Source: Vulcanimicrobiota bacterium
GTDB taxonomy: Bacteria; Vulcanimicrobiota; Vulcanimicrobiia; Vulcanimicrobiales; Vulcanimicrobiaceae
Reading direction: 5' to 3'
DNA: 32,817 nucleotides
NCBI GenBank assembly: GCA_013044185.1
Contig: JABEUX010000169.1
Coordinates: 1 to 32,817 of the forward strand
This document shows positions 1-6,971 of this stretch, piece by piece. The notes beneath the pieces were generated by a model. It saw only the letters and a list, made by a program, of their open reading frames with translations, was not told where the DNA came from and searched no databases. Position 1 is the stretch's first letter, and the number at the start of each line of letters is the position of its first letter. A program made the position numbers and the translations under genes.

Positions 1-34
1 CAGCGGGGGTAAAGCGAGAGAAGTCGCAGAGGAA

Positions 35-64
35 GCCCCCCAACGGCGGCTCGCCGCACGGGGC
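35..64 (-). terminator. Possible terminator hairpin after the Met-rich secreted protein gene
   Basis: Just past the TAA of the minus-strand gene ending at 68 there is a compound stem. An outer gcccc/ggggc pair (35-39 with 60-64) encloses a perfect cggcg-gct-cgccg hairpin (44-56). Read on the minus strand, it is followed by a pyrimidine-rich but not pure-T stretch. Position and structure fit an intrinsic terminator. The lack of a real U-tract keeps confidence low. Confidence 0.35.
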
Positions 65-67
65 CCC

Positions 68-1129
68 TTAGGAGCCCGCCGGGGTAAAATCGCTCGGAAC
101 CGAAAAAAGCCGCTCGGCCTCGGGGCGATAGAGCCAGCGAATATTTCCGCGCTCGAGGAGCGACCCGACGCTCTCGCCCGAGCCATTCTGCATCTCCAAG
201 AGTCGGTAGAGCGCGAGCTTCCTGCCCCCGGTCATCAAACCGAGGGCCGCGTCGCCCTTGGTAAGGACATGCGGCTTGCAGCCTCCACGATCGATCGCCC
301 CCTTGACCGAGAGCGGCGCCATTCCCGAAACGCTCGGCAGCGGGCAGTACGCACGCCACCTATCGATGCCCGAGAGATACCGCACGACCGTCATCCCTGA
401 GGAACCGTTGCGGCACGATCCCGTCGCGCGAGTCGTCGTCATCGTGATGCGCGCCTGCGATCCATGCGTCCGGAATCCCTCAAGCATTTTCGTGCCGAGA
501 TCCCTCCGCGTCGCCGAGAGCGTCATCGTTGCAGTTCCCGGCGCCATATTCATCATGTTTCCCGGCATATTTGCCATCGGCGCGGGCGGAACGATCGCGC
601 CTCCGCATCCCTCGCCATCCTTGACGATACGATAGGTCTTCTTCGCGAGATCGAGATAGATCGTCTCATGCCGATCGCATTTCTCGATCGTTGCGGTGTG
701 CTGCAGCGGAAGATCGGTCCGAACCCAATTTTTATAAAAGGTTACTCGTTCGAGCGAACCATCACGCATCATCGCCATCATCGACGGCAACGAGTTCGCA
801 GCGCCCATCGCATGCTTCATCATGCCTCGGGCGAGCATCCCCCCCAAGCCGGAGAAACCGTGATGTGCGGGGGAGGGCGATGGGGTTGCATCGGCGATCG
901 CCATCAATTGCCGGTAGCTCTCGTCGAAACTCCCGGCGGGCGGCGCCGTCGCAGAGGGCATCAGCATGCGCGTGATTTGATCGTACTGGAGAGCGACCGG
1001 AGTCGGCGTTGGAGTCGGCCTCGGCGAGCCACGGGTCGCGGCTCGAGCCGATATCGCTCCGGGTGTAGCCGCGGCGATAACGAGCGCGCAGAAGGCGGCG
1101 GCAGAAGCGGCATCGCGTATAGACGTCAT
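68..1129 (-). CDS. Secreted Met-rich protein of unknown function
   Basis: I do not recognise this family. From the ATG at 1129 the product is 353 aa. This start is preferred over the track's 1162 because GAGGGGG lies about 8 nt upstream and the N-terminus becomes a clean signal peptide (MTSIRDAASAAAFCALVIAA, then an ISARA-type cleavage region). A Pro/Thr linker (PRPTPTPTP) follows. The mature part has two Met-rich patches (MMKHAMGAANSLPSMMAMM and PMANMPGNMMNMAPG) and five scattered cysteines. The central segment with VRTDLP and IYLDLAKKTYRIV faintly resembles LolA-like or DUF4412 periplasmic proteins, which is a weak inference. It is divergent from the CDGSH gene, with about 100 bp between the starts. 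The Met-rich patches could bind Cu(I), but nothing else here supports that. It is a real gene by codon structure; its function is open. Confidence 0.75.
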   Translation of the reverse strand: MTSIRDAASAAAFCALVIAAATPGAISARAATRGSPRPTPTPTPVALQYDQITRMLMPSATAPPAGSFDESYRQLMAIADATPSPSPAHHGFSGLGGMLARGMMKHAMGAANSLPSMMAMMRDGSLERVTFYKNWVRTDLPLQHTATIEKCDRHETIYLDLAKKTYRIVKDGEGCGGAIVPPAPMANMPGNMMNMAPGTATMTLSATRRDLGTKMLEGFRTHGSQARITMTTTRATGSCRNGSSGMTVVRYLSGIDRWRAYCPLPSVSGMAPLSVKGAIDRGGCKPHVLTKGDAALGLMTGGRKLALYRLLEMQNGSGESVGSLLERGNIRWLYRPEAERLFSVPSDFTPAGS

Positions 1130-1233
1130 AGAGAGTACCCCCTCGCTTGAATTGCTATGCAATCTTCGCAGTGGGGGGCACCCTCCCTGCCGCTTGCGGG
1201 GCTCGTCGAAGCGCTGGAAGAAGAGCGCTCTCT

Positions 1234-1440
1234 ATGGCAGATGTAACGATAAAAGTCCGCGAGAGCGGTCCCTATTTAGTCAAGGGCCCGGTGACGATCG
1301 CGGATGTCGATGGGCACCCCTACCGGATCGAGGGAGAGAACGTGGCGCTCTGCCGTTGCGGTCAATCGAAGAGCAAGCCGTTCTGCGACGGCTCGCACCG
1401 CGACGGCTTTGTCGCGACCGAACGCGCGCCGGAAGCATAG
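1234..1440 (+). CDS. CDGSH-type iron-sulfur domain protein
   Basis: This is a 68-aa protein with a complete single CDGSH iron-sulfur motif: C40-x-C42 ... C51-D-G-S-H55 (CRCGQSKSKPFCDGSH). In this family these residues ligate a [2Fe-2S] cluster through three Cys and one His. The ATG at 1234 is chosen over the track's 1147 because GGAAGAAGAG lies about 9 nt upstream and the protein then starts just before the conserved fold. There is no signal peptide or membrane anchor, so it is likely cytosolic. It ends 3 nt before hmgA and is almost certainly co-transcribed with it. The partner is an Fe(II) dioxygenase, so a redox or iron-handling role in ring cleavage is plausible but is inference only. Confidence 0.9.
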   Translation: MADVTIKVRESGPYLVKGPVTIADVDGHPYRIEGENVALCRCGQSKSKPFCDGSHRDGFVATERAPEA

Positions 1441-1443
1441 GCG

Positions 1444-2598
1444 ATGCCGAGTTATCACGCCGAAGGCGAACTTCCCGAAAAACGCCACATTCAATTTCGC
1501 CGCCCCGACGGCGGGCTCTATGCCGAAGAGCTCTTCTCGACGCGCGGGTTTGAGAGCATCTACTCGTTGCTCTACCACGAACGTCCGCCGACCGCGACGC
1601 GCGAGGTTCGCCAATGGCATCGGTCGCGCGTCGAACTCCACGAGAACGATCCCTTGCGCAACCGCCACTTCCTTACCGGCAAATTGACGCTCTCGGGCGA
1701 TGCGATCGATTCGCGCACGCCGATTCTCGGCAACGACGATCTCCTATTATCGCTCGCGACGGCGCGCGAGCCGATGGCGCATTTCTACCGCAATGCCGGC
1801 GGCGACGAACTGCTCTTTATTCATCGAGGCACGGGAACGTTCGAAACTCCTTTCGGAAAGCTCGATTACCGCCCGCTCGATTACGTGCTCATGCCGACGG
1901 GAACGACGTGGCGGATCGTTCCCGCCGAGCCGACCGATATGGTCGTCCACGAATCGGTCGGCATGGTGACGGTACCGCGCAAATATCGGAACGAGTTCGG
2001 ACAGCTGGAAGAACACGCCCCCTACTACGAACGTGATTTTCGCGCTCCGGTATTGGCGTCACCGAGCGTCGAGATCGGTTCCTATGAAATTCGCGTCACC
2101 AATCGTGGGCGCAACGCTATCTACATTGTGGAAAATCACCCCTGCGATGTCGTCGGATGGGATGGGTATTGTTACCCGTATGCCTTCAACCTCACCGATT
2201 TTATGCCGATTACCGGCAAGCTCCACCAGCCTCCGACGGCGCACGCAACCTTCGAGGCCCCCGGAGCCGCATTCTGTGCCTTCGTGCCGCGGCTCTTCGA
2301 TTACCATCCGCTCGCCATTCCGGTTCCGTATAACCATTCCAGCGTCGACTGCGATGAGGTGCTCTACTACGTGAGCGGCAACTTCATGAGCCGACGCGGC
2401 ATCGTCGAAGGGTCGATCACCCTCCACGCTGCCGGAGCACCGCACGGCCCGCAACCCGGAGCGGTAGAGGCGAGCCTCGGAAAACGGGAGACCGACGAAA
2501 TGGCGATTATGGTCGATACCTTTAAGCCGCTACGCCTCGCCCGCGCGGCGACGCTCTGCGAGGACGAGCAGTACTATCGCTCCTGGTCGACCGAGTAA
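1444..2598 (+). CDS. hmgA: Homogentisate 1,2-dioxygenase
   Basis: The product is a 384-aa cupin-type Fe(II) dioxygenase that opens the homogentisate ring to maleylacetoacetate in tyrosine/phenylalanine catabolism. Family landmarks are present: RNADGDE-like NAGGDELLFIHRGTG (near 117-131), the NHP/GWDGYCYPYAFN region (231-249), and the metal-ligand region YNHSSVDCDE (H298, E305) followed by APHGPQPG (H334). The H298-H334 spacing equals the 36 residues between ligands His335 and His371 of the human enzyme. At 384 aa it is shorter than the ~430-440-aa human/Pseudomonas type but fits the shorter form seen in various bacteria. The ATG at 1444 follows the CDGSH stop by 3 nt. It is convergent with fah, with 65 bp between stops. 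Confidence 0.95.
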   Translation: MPSYHAEGELPEKRHIQFRRPDGGLYAEELFSTRGFESIYSLLYHERPPTATREVRQWHRSRVELHENDPLRNRHFLTGKLTLSGDAIDSRTPILGNDDLLLSLATAREPMAHFYRNAGGDELLFIHRGTGTFETPFGKLDYRPLDYVLMPTGTTWRIVPAEPTDMVVHESVGMVTVPRKYRNEFGQLEEHAPYYERDFRAPVLASPSVEIGSYEIRVTNRGRNAIYIVENHPCDVVGWDGYCYPYAFNLTDFMPITGKLHQPPTAHATFEAPGAAFCAFVPRLFDYHPLAIPVPYNHSSVDCDEVLYYVSGNFMSRRGIVEGSITLHAAGAPHGPQPGAVEASLGKRETDEMAIMVDTFKPLRLARAATLCEDEQYYRSWSTE

Positions 2599-2605
2599 GG
2601 GCTCG

Positions 2606-2651
2606 CCGTACCGAATCGACCCGCTGATGACCGTGACTCCCGCAGGTACGG
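2606..2651. terminator. Inverted repeat between convergent hmgA and fah
   Basis: The 65-bp gap between the two converging stop codons contains ccgtacc (2606-2612) and its exact reverse complement ggtacgg (2645-2651), with a 32-nt loop. Placement between convergent genes suggests a bidirectional terminator. The arms are only 7 bp, the loop is long and there is no T-run, so this is a weak call. Confidence 0.2.
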
Positions 2652-2663
2652 ATGCTCGATCGG

Positions 2664-3959
2664 TTACCGCGCCGCCGAGAGCACTCGTCCGCGCGCGACG
2701 CCAAATCCGATCGAACGAAATCCGTCGCGCAGGCAACGGCCGAGGATGCTCACTTCATCGCCGTCCTCCAGAAAGGCCCGCTCGTCGCCGTCGGGAAGCC
2801 GCAACGGGTGCGCGCCATTCTCGGTGAGTTCGATCAAACTCCCTTGCGAGCCGGGACGAGCACCGCTGATGGTGCCCGAGGCAAAAAGATCGCCCGGGCG
2901 GATCGCCGCACCATTGCTCGCCGCATGCGCGAGTTGCTGCGCCTGGCTCCAATACATCCCGGCAAAGCTGGTCGACGAGATCGCCGCCGCATCGATCGCG
3001 CGCGCCCGCATCGCCGCGCTCGACAGCAACACCGAGAGAGCGATTTCGTAATTGTCGGGCTCGTGCCGTTGGAGATACGGCAACGGAGCTGGGATCTGCG
3101 TCGGCCCTGCGACGCGGAAGGGTTCGAGCGCCTCCGTCGTCACGACCCAGGGTGAGATGGTCGTCGCAAATGACTTGCCGAGAAATGGCCCCAACGGTTG
3201 GTACTCCCAGGCTTGAATATCCCGGGCGCTCCAGTCGTTCACTAAGACGGATCCGAAAATATGCTCGCGAGCACGCTCGATTGGGAGCGGTTCACCGAGC
3301 GCATTCCCTGGGCCGGCAAAAAAACCAACCTCCAGTTCGATATCGAGCCGCGTGCTCGCGCCAAAGATCGGCGCCTCGGCGCCGGGCAGCTTCCGCTGAC
3401 CGAGGGGCCGTCGAATTGGCGTTCCGCTTGGGACGATCGTTGCGCTACGGCCGTGATACCCGATCGGGATCCAGCGCCAATTCGGCAATAGCGGTTCGCC
3501 TTGTGGCCGAAAGATGCGGCCGAGATTGGTGGCGTGCTCGATCGAGGAGTAAAAGTCGACGTAATCGCCCACGATTGCGGGAAGATGCATCGTCGCCTCC
3601 TCGGCGGTAGTGAGCGCTTGCGGCATCTCGAGAAGTGCTCGATCGCCGCCGACGCGCAGCAGATCGCTCAGCCTCGCTCGCAGCGCGCGCCAAACCGGGC
3701 GTCCGGCCGCCATCATCGCGTTGAGCGTCTCGGCGGAGAGCGTCGCGCGATCGACGATGCCGTCGAAGAGGCCCGCTTCTGCGAGCGCGCGCAGATCGAC
3801 GATGCGTTCGCCGATTGCAACGCCGATACGACGTTCGCGTCGTTGCGTCGAAAAAATACCGTACGGTAAGTTCTGAATCGGAAAGTCGCTCTCCGCAGCG
3901 ACCTCGATCCAACTCGTTCGGTTCGGGTCGTGGCTCGCGTCGAGATCGAGCGCGTTCAC
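2664..3959 (-). CDS. fah: Fumarylacetoacetase
   Basis: The product is 431 aa from the GTG at 3959. It hydrolyses fumarylacetoacetate to fumarate and acetoacetate, the last step of the homogentisate pathway. The N-terminal SH3-like domain begins at WIEVAAESDFPIQNLPYGIFST. Catalytic and metal residues are all there: D135 and H142 in DFYSSIEHATNLG, E208 and E210 in ELEVGFF, D242 in NDWSARDIQAWEYQPLGPFLGKS, and a C-terminal ASGTISG. The track's start at 4082 would add 41 residues out of keeping with the family. The GTG at 3959 overlaps the stop of the upstream gene by 4 nt (GTGA), which strongly implies translational coupling with that unknown protein. Length is close to the usual ~420 aa. Confidence 0.95.
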   Translation of the reverse strand: MNALDLDASHDPNRTSWIEVAAESDFPIQNLPYGIFSTQRRERRIGVAIGERIVDLRALAEAGLFDGIVDRATLSAETLNAMMAAGRPVWRALRARLSDLLRVGGDRALLEMPQALTTAEEATMHLPAIVGDYVDFYSSIEHATNLGRIFRPQGEPLLPNWRWIPIGYHGRSATIVPSGTPIRRPLGQRKLPGAEAPIFGASTRLDIELEVGFFAGPGNALGEPLPIERAREHIFGSVLVNDWSARDIQAWEYQPLGPFLGKSFATTISPWVVTTEALEPFRVAGPTQIPAPLPYLQRHEPDNYEIALSVLLSSAAMRARAIDAAAISSTSFAGMYWSQAQQLAHAASNGAAIRPGDLFASGTISGARPGSQGSLIELTENGAHPLRLPDGDERAFLEDGDEVSILGRCLRDGFRSIGFGVARGRVLSAAR

Positions 3960-4888
3960 CTCAGCCACCCGAGGGCAACCAAATCGTCGAGCGGCTCGCT
4001 GACGCTGCAACTGCCGTACGAAAGCAACCCGTTCCGACGAGAGCGTTCGATCGCCGTCGTTTCGCAGCGTCGACCGCGCCACGAAAGCCCGTCCCCATCA
4101 AACGCGAACGCGGCGCTCGAGCGCTCTGCAAGGACGGCTTCGATCTCCTCAAAGGGCGCGCTCTGAATCGCAAGGCACGAAGCCACCAGCAGATTGACGA
4201 AGCCGTGCATCTCGAAACCGGTTCCGACCTCGCGATGCGCCACTGGATGATGTAAGCCGGCGGTCGCCTTCCACGCGACCCCATACTCGGCGCAGGCTCG
4301 AAGGTGCGCCGCGATCTCGGAGGCCGAAGGAAAGGCGGCAGCGGCGAGGCCGCCGCAGCGAATTTTCGAGCGCAGCCTGCCACGAGCGAGCGATTCGACG
4401 GCAGCGGGCATCTCGTGCTCCCATCGGTCGTCCCGTGGGAACTCCACGTAGCACGGGAGTTCGCGCAGCCCGAAACGGTCGAGCAACGCTCCTATCTGGG
4501 AAAGCACGGCACCGTAATTTTCCCGGGCGGCCAGTAACCGCGGCACCGGAATCTCCAGCGCGACCGGTACGACCGTCGCCGCACCGCGCGCTCCTTCGGC
4601 GAGCGTTGCGAGCTGCTCCGAGATCTCGTTGAGCCAGAGCCTCGATTCCCGATCTGCATCGAGGATAACGCTCGCTGCGATCGACGTGGAGCTCCCGTGA
4701 ACTCCGACGAGTTCCGAGAACCGCGAGAACGGAACGATAAATCGGCCGAGCATCCATGCGTGGGGAGCTTGAAGCGAGCGTCGATACTCATCGTAGGCCG
4801 TCGGCAATGCACGCTGCGCCGGCGGGAAGAGCCCGGCATAGTCGATGAGGTCGGTAAACATCGCCCGTGCGAGGGCCTCGGTCGTCAT
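3956..4888 (-). CDS. Conserved protein of unknown function, coupled to fumarylacetoacetase
   Basis: This is a soluble protein of about 310 aa with no signal peptide or membrane segment. I do not recognise a characterised family. Conserved-looking stretches are TDLIDYAGLFPPA at the N-terminus, HAWMLGRFIVPFSR, CYVEFPRDDRWE, IRCGGLAAAAFPSASEIA, WKATAGLHHPVAHR and MHGFVNLLVAS. The alternating strand-like and helix-like blocks, with a late Lys/His-rich motif, could fit a barrel-type enzyme (inference). It lies between the HPPD promoter and fah, and its TGA overlaps the fah GTG by 4 nt, so the two should work together. The locus has HPPD, HmgA and FAH but no maleylacetoacetate isomerase, so it is a candidate for that step. 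The start is uncertain: ATG 4888 leaves a divergent promoter, while 4960 would overlap the HPPD start; ATG 4858 (MFTDLIDY) is also possible. No clear Shine-Dalgarno sequence marks any of them. Confidence 0.85.
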   Translation of the reverse strand: MTTEALARAMFTDLIDYAGLFPPAQRALPTAYDEYRRSLQAPHAWMLGRFIVPFSRFSELVGVHGSSTSIAASVILDADRESRLWLNEISEQLATLAEGARGAATVVPVALEIPVPRLLAARENYGAVLSQIGALLDRFGLRELPCYVEFPRDDRWEHEMPAAVESLARGRLRSKIRCGGLAAAAFPSASEIAAHLRACAEYGVAWKATAGLHHPVAHREVGTGFEMHGFVNLLVASCLAIQSAPFEEIEAVLAERSSAAFAFDGDGLSWRGRRCETTAIERSRRNGLLSYGSCSVSEPLDDLVALGWLR

Positions 4889-4891
4889 CGT

Positions 4892-4908
4892 TCGCGCGGT
4901 TTGCGCGA
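4892..4908. promoter_or_regulatory. Palindrome in the divergent control region of the tyrosine locus
   Basis: The 64 bp between the fah-side gene (start 4888) and HPPD (start 4953) must hold both promoters. It contains tcgcgc-ggttt-gcgcga, an inverted repeat with 6-bp arms and a 5-nt spacer, typical in size of a dimeric repressor or activator site. No regulator gene lies next to it. In such a CG-rich genome a 6-bp palindrome can arise by chance. Confidence 0.25.
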
Positions 4909-4952
4909 GCGAGCACAAGGGCCCTGCCGACATCCCCGCTAAGACGCCCTCC

Positions 4953-6080
4953 ATGAGCACAACCCATCCCTCGCAGGCCGCCGACGCGACGACCCCGCTC
5001 TCGCAGATCGACTGGGATCATGTCGAATTCTACGTCGGGAACGCCAAACAAGCGTCGCAATTCTACCAATGCACCTTCGGATTCGAACAGATCGCCTACG
5101 CCGGCCCCGAGACGGGGCTGCACGACCGAGCGAGCTACGTCCTCGAGCAAAACGACCTCCGTTTCGTTCTCACGTCGAGCCTTCGCGGCGACGACGCGAT
5201 CGCCGAACACGTCAAGCTTCACGGCGATGGCGTGCGCGACGTGGCTATTCGCGTGAACGATACGCGTGGAGCGTGGGAGATGGCGGTTCGCGGGGGGGCG
5301 CGCAGTATTCTCGATCCAATCGAACGCCGCGACGATCGCGGGCGCGTCGTCGTAGCGACGATTGCAACCTACGGCGATACGGTTCACACGTTCGTTCAAC
5401 GCGACGGCTACGAGGGCGTATTTCTTCCGGGCTTCGTTCCCGCTCGCAAAACGTATGGGCGCTCGTCGAAGCCGCATCTTCTTGCGATCGACCATTGCGT
5501 CGGCAACGTCGGATGGGGAGAGATGGACGCATGGGGCGAGTTTTACCAAAAGGTATTCGGTTTTTCGCAGCTGATTTCGTTCGACGATAAAGACATCTCG
5601 ACGGAGTACACCGCACTAAAATCGAAAGTCATGAGCGACGCCCGTCACCGCGTGAAATTTCCGATCAACGAACCCGCTCACGGAAAGAAAAAATCCCAGA
5701 TCGAGGAGTACCTCGATTTCTATCGCGGATCGGGCGTGCAACACATTGCGATACGCACCGACGACATCGTTGCGACGATCGATGCGCTCCGAGAGAACGG
5801 AGTCGAGTTTCTCGATACCCCCGACTCCTACTACGACGATTTGCGAGCGCGCGTCGGCGAGATCGATGAAAACATCGACGTATTGCACCAACGAAAGATT
5901 CTCGTTGACCGCGACGACCAAGGCTATATGCTGCAAATATTCACCAAACCGTTGCAAGACCGGCCGACGGTGTTTTTCGAGATCATTCAACGAAAGGGAA
6001 GTCTCTCGTTTGGGAAGGGGAACTTCAAAGCGCTATTCGTCTCGATCGAAAAAGAGCAAGAGAAACGCGGCACGTTGTAG
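4953..6080 (+). CDS. hppD: 4-hydroxyphenylpyruvate dioxygenase
   Basis: The product is 375 aa. It converts 4-hydroxyphenylpyruvate to homogentisate using Fe(II) and O2. It has two vicinal-oxygen-chelate halves: the N-terminal one begins at DHVEFYVGNAKQASQFY (residue ~22) and the C-terminal catalytic one at HLLAIDHCVGNV. Iron ligands are visible as H181 (IDHCVGN), H264 (GVQHIAI) and E343 (FFEIIQR). The C-terminal gating helix region GKGNFKALFVSIEKEQEKRGTL is complete. The ATG at 4953 gives the normal family N-terminus. The track's 4845 start would run through the divergent promoter and into the neighbour. It is the first gene of the rightward run hppD-deoC-ALDH; the TAG is directly followed by the deoC ATG. 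No strong Shine-Dalgarno sequence precedes it. Confidence 0.96.
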   Translation: MSTTHPSQAADATTPLSQIDWDHVEFYVGNAKQASQFYQCTFGFEQIAYAGPETGLHDRASYVLEQNDLRFVLTSSLRGDDAIAEHVKLHGDGVRDVAIRVNDTRGAWEMAVRGGARSILDPIERRDDRGRVVVATIATYGDTVHTFVQRDGYEGVFLPGFVPARKTYGRSSKPHLLAIDHCVGNVGWGEMDAWGEFYQKVFGFSQLISFDDKDISTEYTALKSKVMSDARHRVKFPINEPAHGKKKSQIEEYLDFYRGSGVQHIAIRTDDIVATIDALRENGVEFLDTPDSYYDDLRARVGEIDENIDVLHQRKILVDRDDQGYMLQIFTKPLQDRPTVFFEIIQRKGSLSFGKGNFKALFVSIEKEQEKRGTL

Positions 6081-6959
6081 ATGACACAGGTCTGCGTCGA
6101 TGCCGTCATGCTCGAATCGCGTGCGAGCGAGTTGGCGGCGCGATCGATCAAGGGTGAGACGAAGAGCGCGTGGATAGATCTCGCGATATCCTGTATCGAT
6201 CTCACGACGCTCGAAGGACGCGACTCTCCGGGACGCGTGCGTTCGCTCTGCGCGAAGGCACGCACGCCGCTCCCGGGAAGTGACGCCCCCTCGGTGGCGG
6301 CGGTCTGCGTCTATCCAAATTTTGTTGGAATCGCACGCCGGGCGCTCGAGGGCAGCGCCCTTCGCATCGCCTCGGTAGCGACGGCATTCCCAGCGGGGCA
6401 GGCGGAGCTCGCAGTGAAGCTCGCCGATACCGAACAGGCACTCGAAGCCGGCGCCGATGAGATCGACATGGTGATCGACCGTGGAGCCTTCCTCAGCGGG
6501 GAGGAGGATCGCGTCGCCGCTGAGATTGCCATCATTAAGAAGCGATGCGGCGATCGACATCTCAAAGTCATTCTCGAAACCGGCGAGTTAGGAAGTTACA
6601 CCGCGATCCGTCGCGCGTGCGATCTTGCGTTGGAAGCGGGGGCGGATACCATTAAAAGTTCGACGGGCAAGATTGGAACCAACGCGACCTTTCCAACGGC
6701 ACTGGCGATGTGCGATGCGCTCGCAGCCTTCTTCCGCCGCACCGGAGTACGGCGCGGGCTCAAGCTTGCCGGAGGCATTCGAACGACAAAACAGGCGCTC
6801 GGCTACCTGGCGATCCTCAACGAAACGCTCGGAGCGCCTTGGCTCGCTTCGGAGAGGTTCCGGCTCGGTGCGAGCGCGCTACTCGACGATCTCTTGATGC
6901 AACGCGAACGCATGCGCACCGGACACTACACGCGCCCCGAGCGCATTCCCAAAGATTAA
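6081..6959 (+). CDS. deoC: Deoxyribose-phosphate aldolase
   Basis: The product is a 292-aa class I aldolase that splits 2-deoxyribose 5-phosphate into glyceraldehyde 3-phosphate and acetaldehyde. The Schiff-base lysine is K192 in DTIKSSTGK. The proton-relay residues match E. coli DERA: D129 in DEIDMVID and K228 in LKLAGGIRT. Phosphate-binding glycines (AGGIRT) are present. It is somewhat longer than the ~250-aa E. coli enzyme, like the long form in many Gram-positive-type clusters. The start codon abuts the HPPD stop with no gap. The following gene is an aldehyde dehydrogenase, which could oxidise the acetaldehyde. Being in one transcript with a tyrosine-catabolic dioxygenase is unusual. Confidence 0.93.
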   Translation: MTQVCVDAVMLESRASELAARSIKGETKSAWIDLAISCIDLTTLEGRDSPGRVRSLCAKARTPLPGSDAPSVAAVCVYPNFVGIARRALEGSALRIASVATAFPAGQAELAVKLADTEQALEAGADEIDMVIDRGAFLSGEEDRVAAEIAIIKKRCGDRHLKVILETGELGSYTAIRRACDLALEAGADTIKSSTGKIGTNATFPTALAMCDALAAFFRRTGVRRGLKLAGGIRTTKQALGYLAILNETLGAPWLASERFRLGASALLDDLLMQRERMRTGHYTRPERIPKD

Positions 6960-6971
6960 CGAGAGGTTTCG

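Noticed and set aside
464-1150. 228-aa plus-strand ORF opposite the Met-rich secreted gene
   Set aside because: Arg/His-rich shadow. The opposite strand has a signal peptide, ribosome site and sensible composition.
4845-4952. N-terminal extension of HPPD in the ORF track
   Set aside because: Would run through the divergent promoter and part of the neighbour's coding region. HPPD homology starts after ATG 4953.
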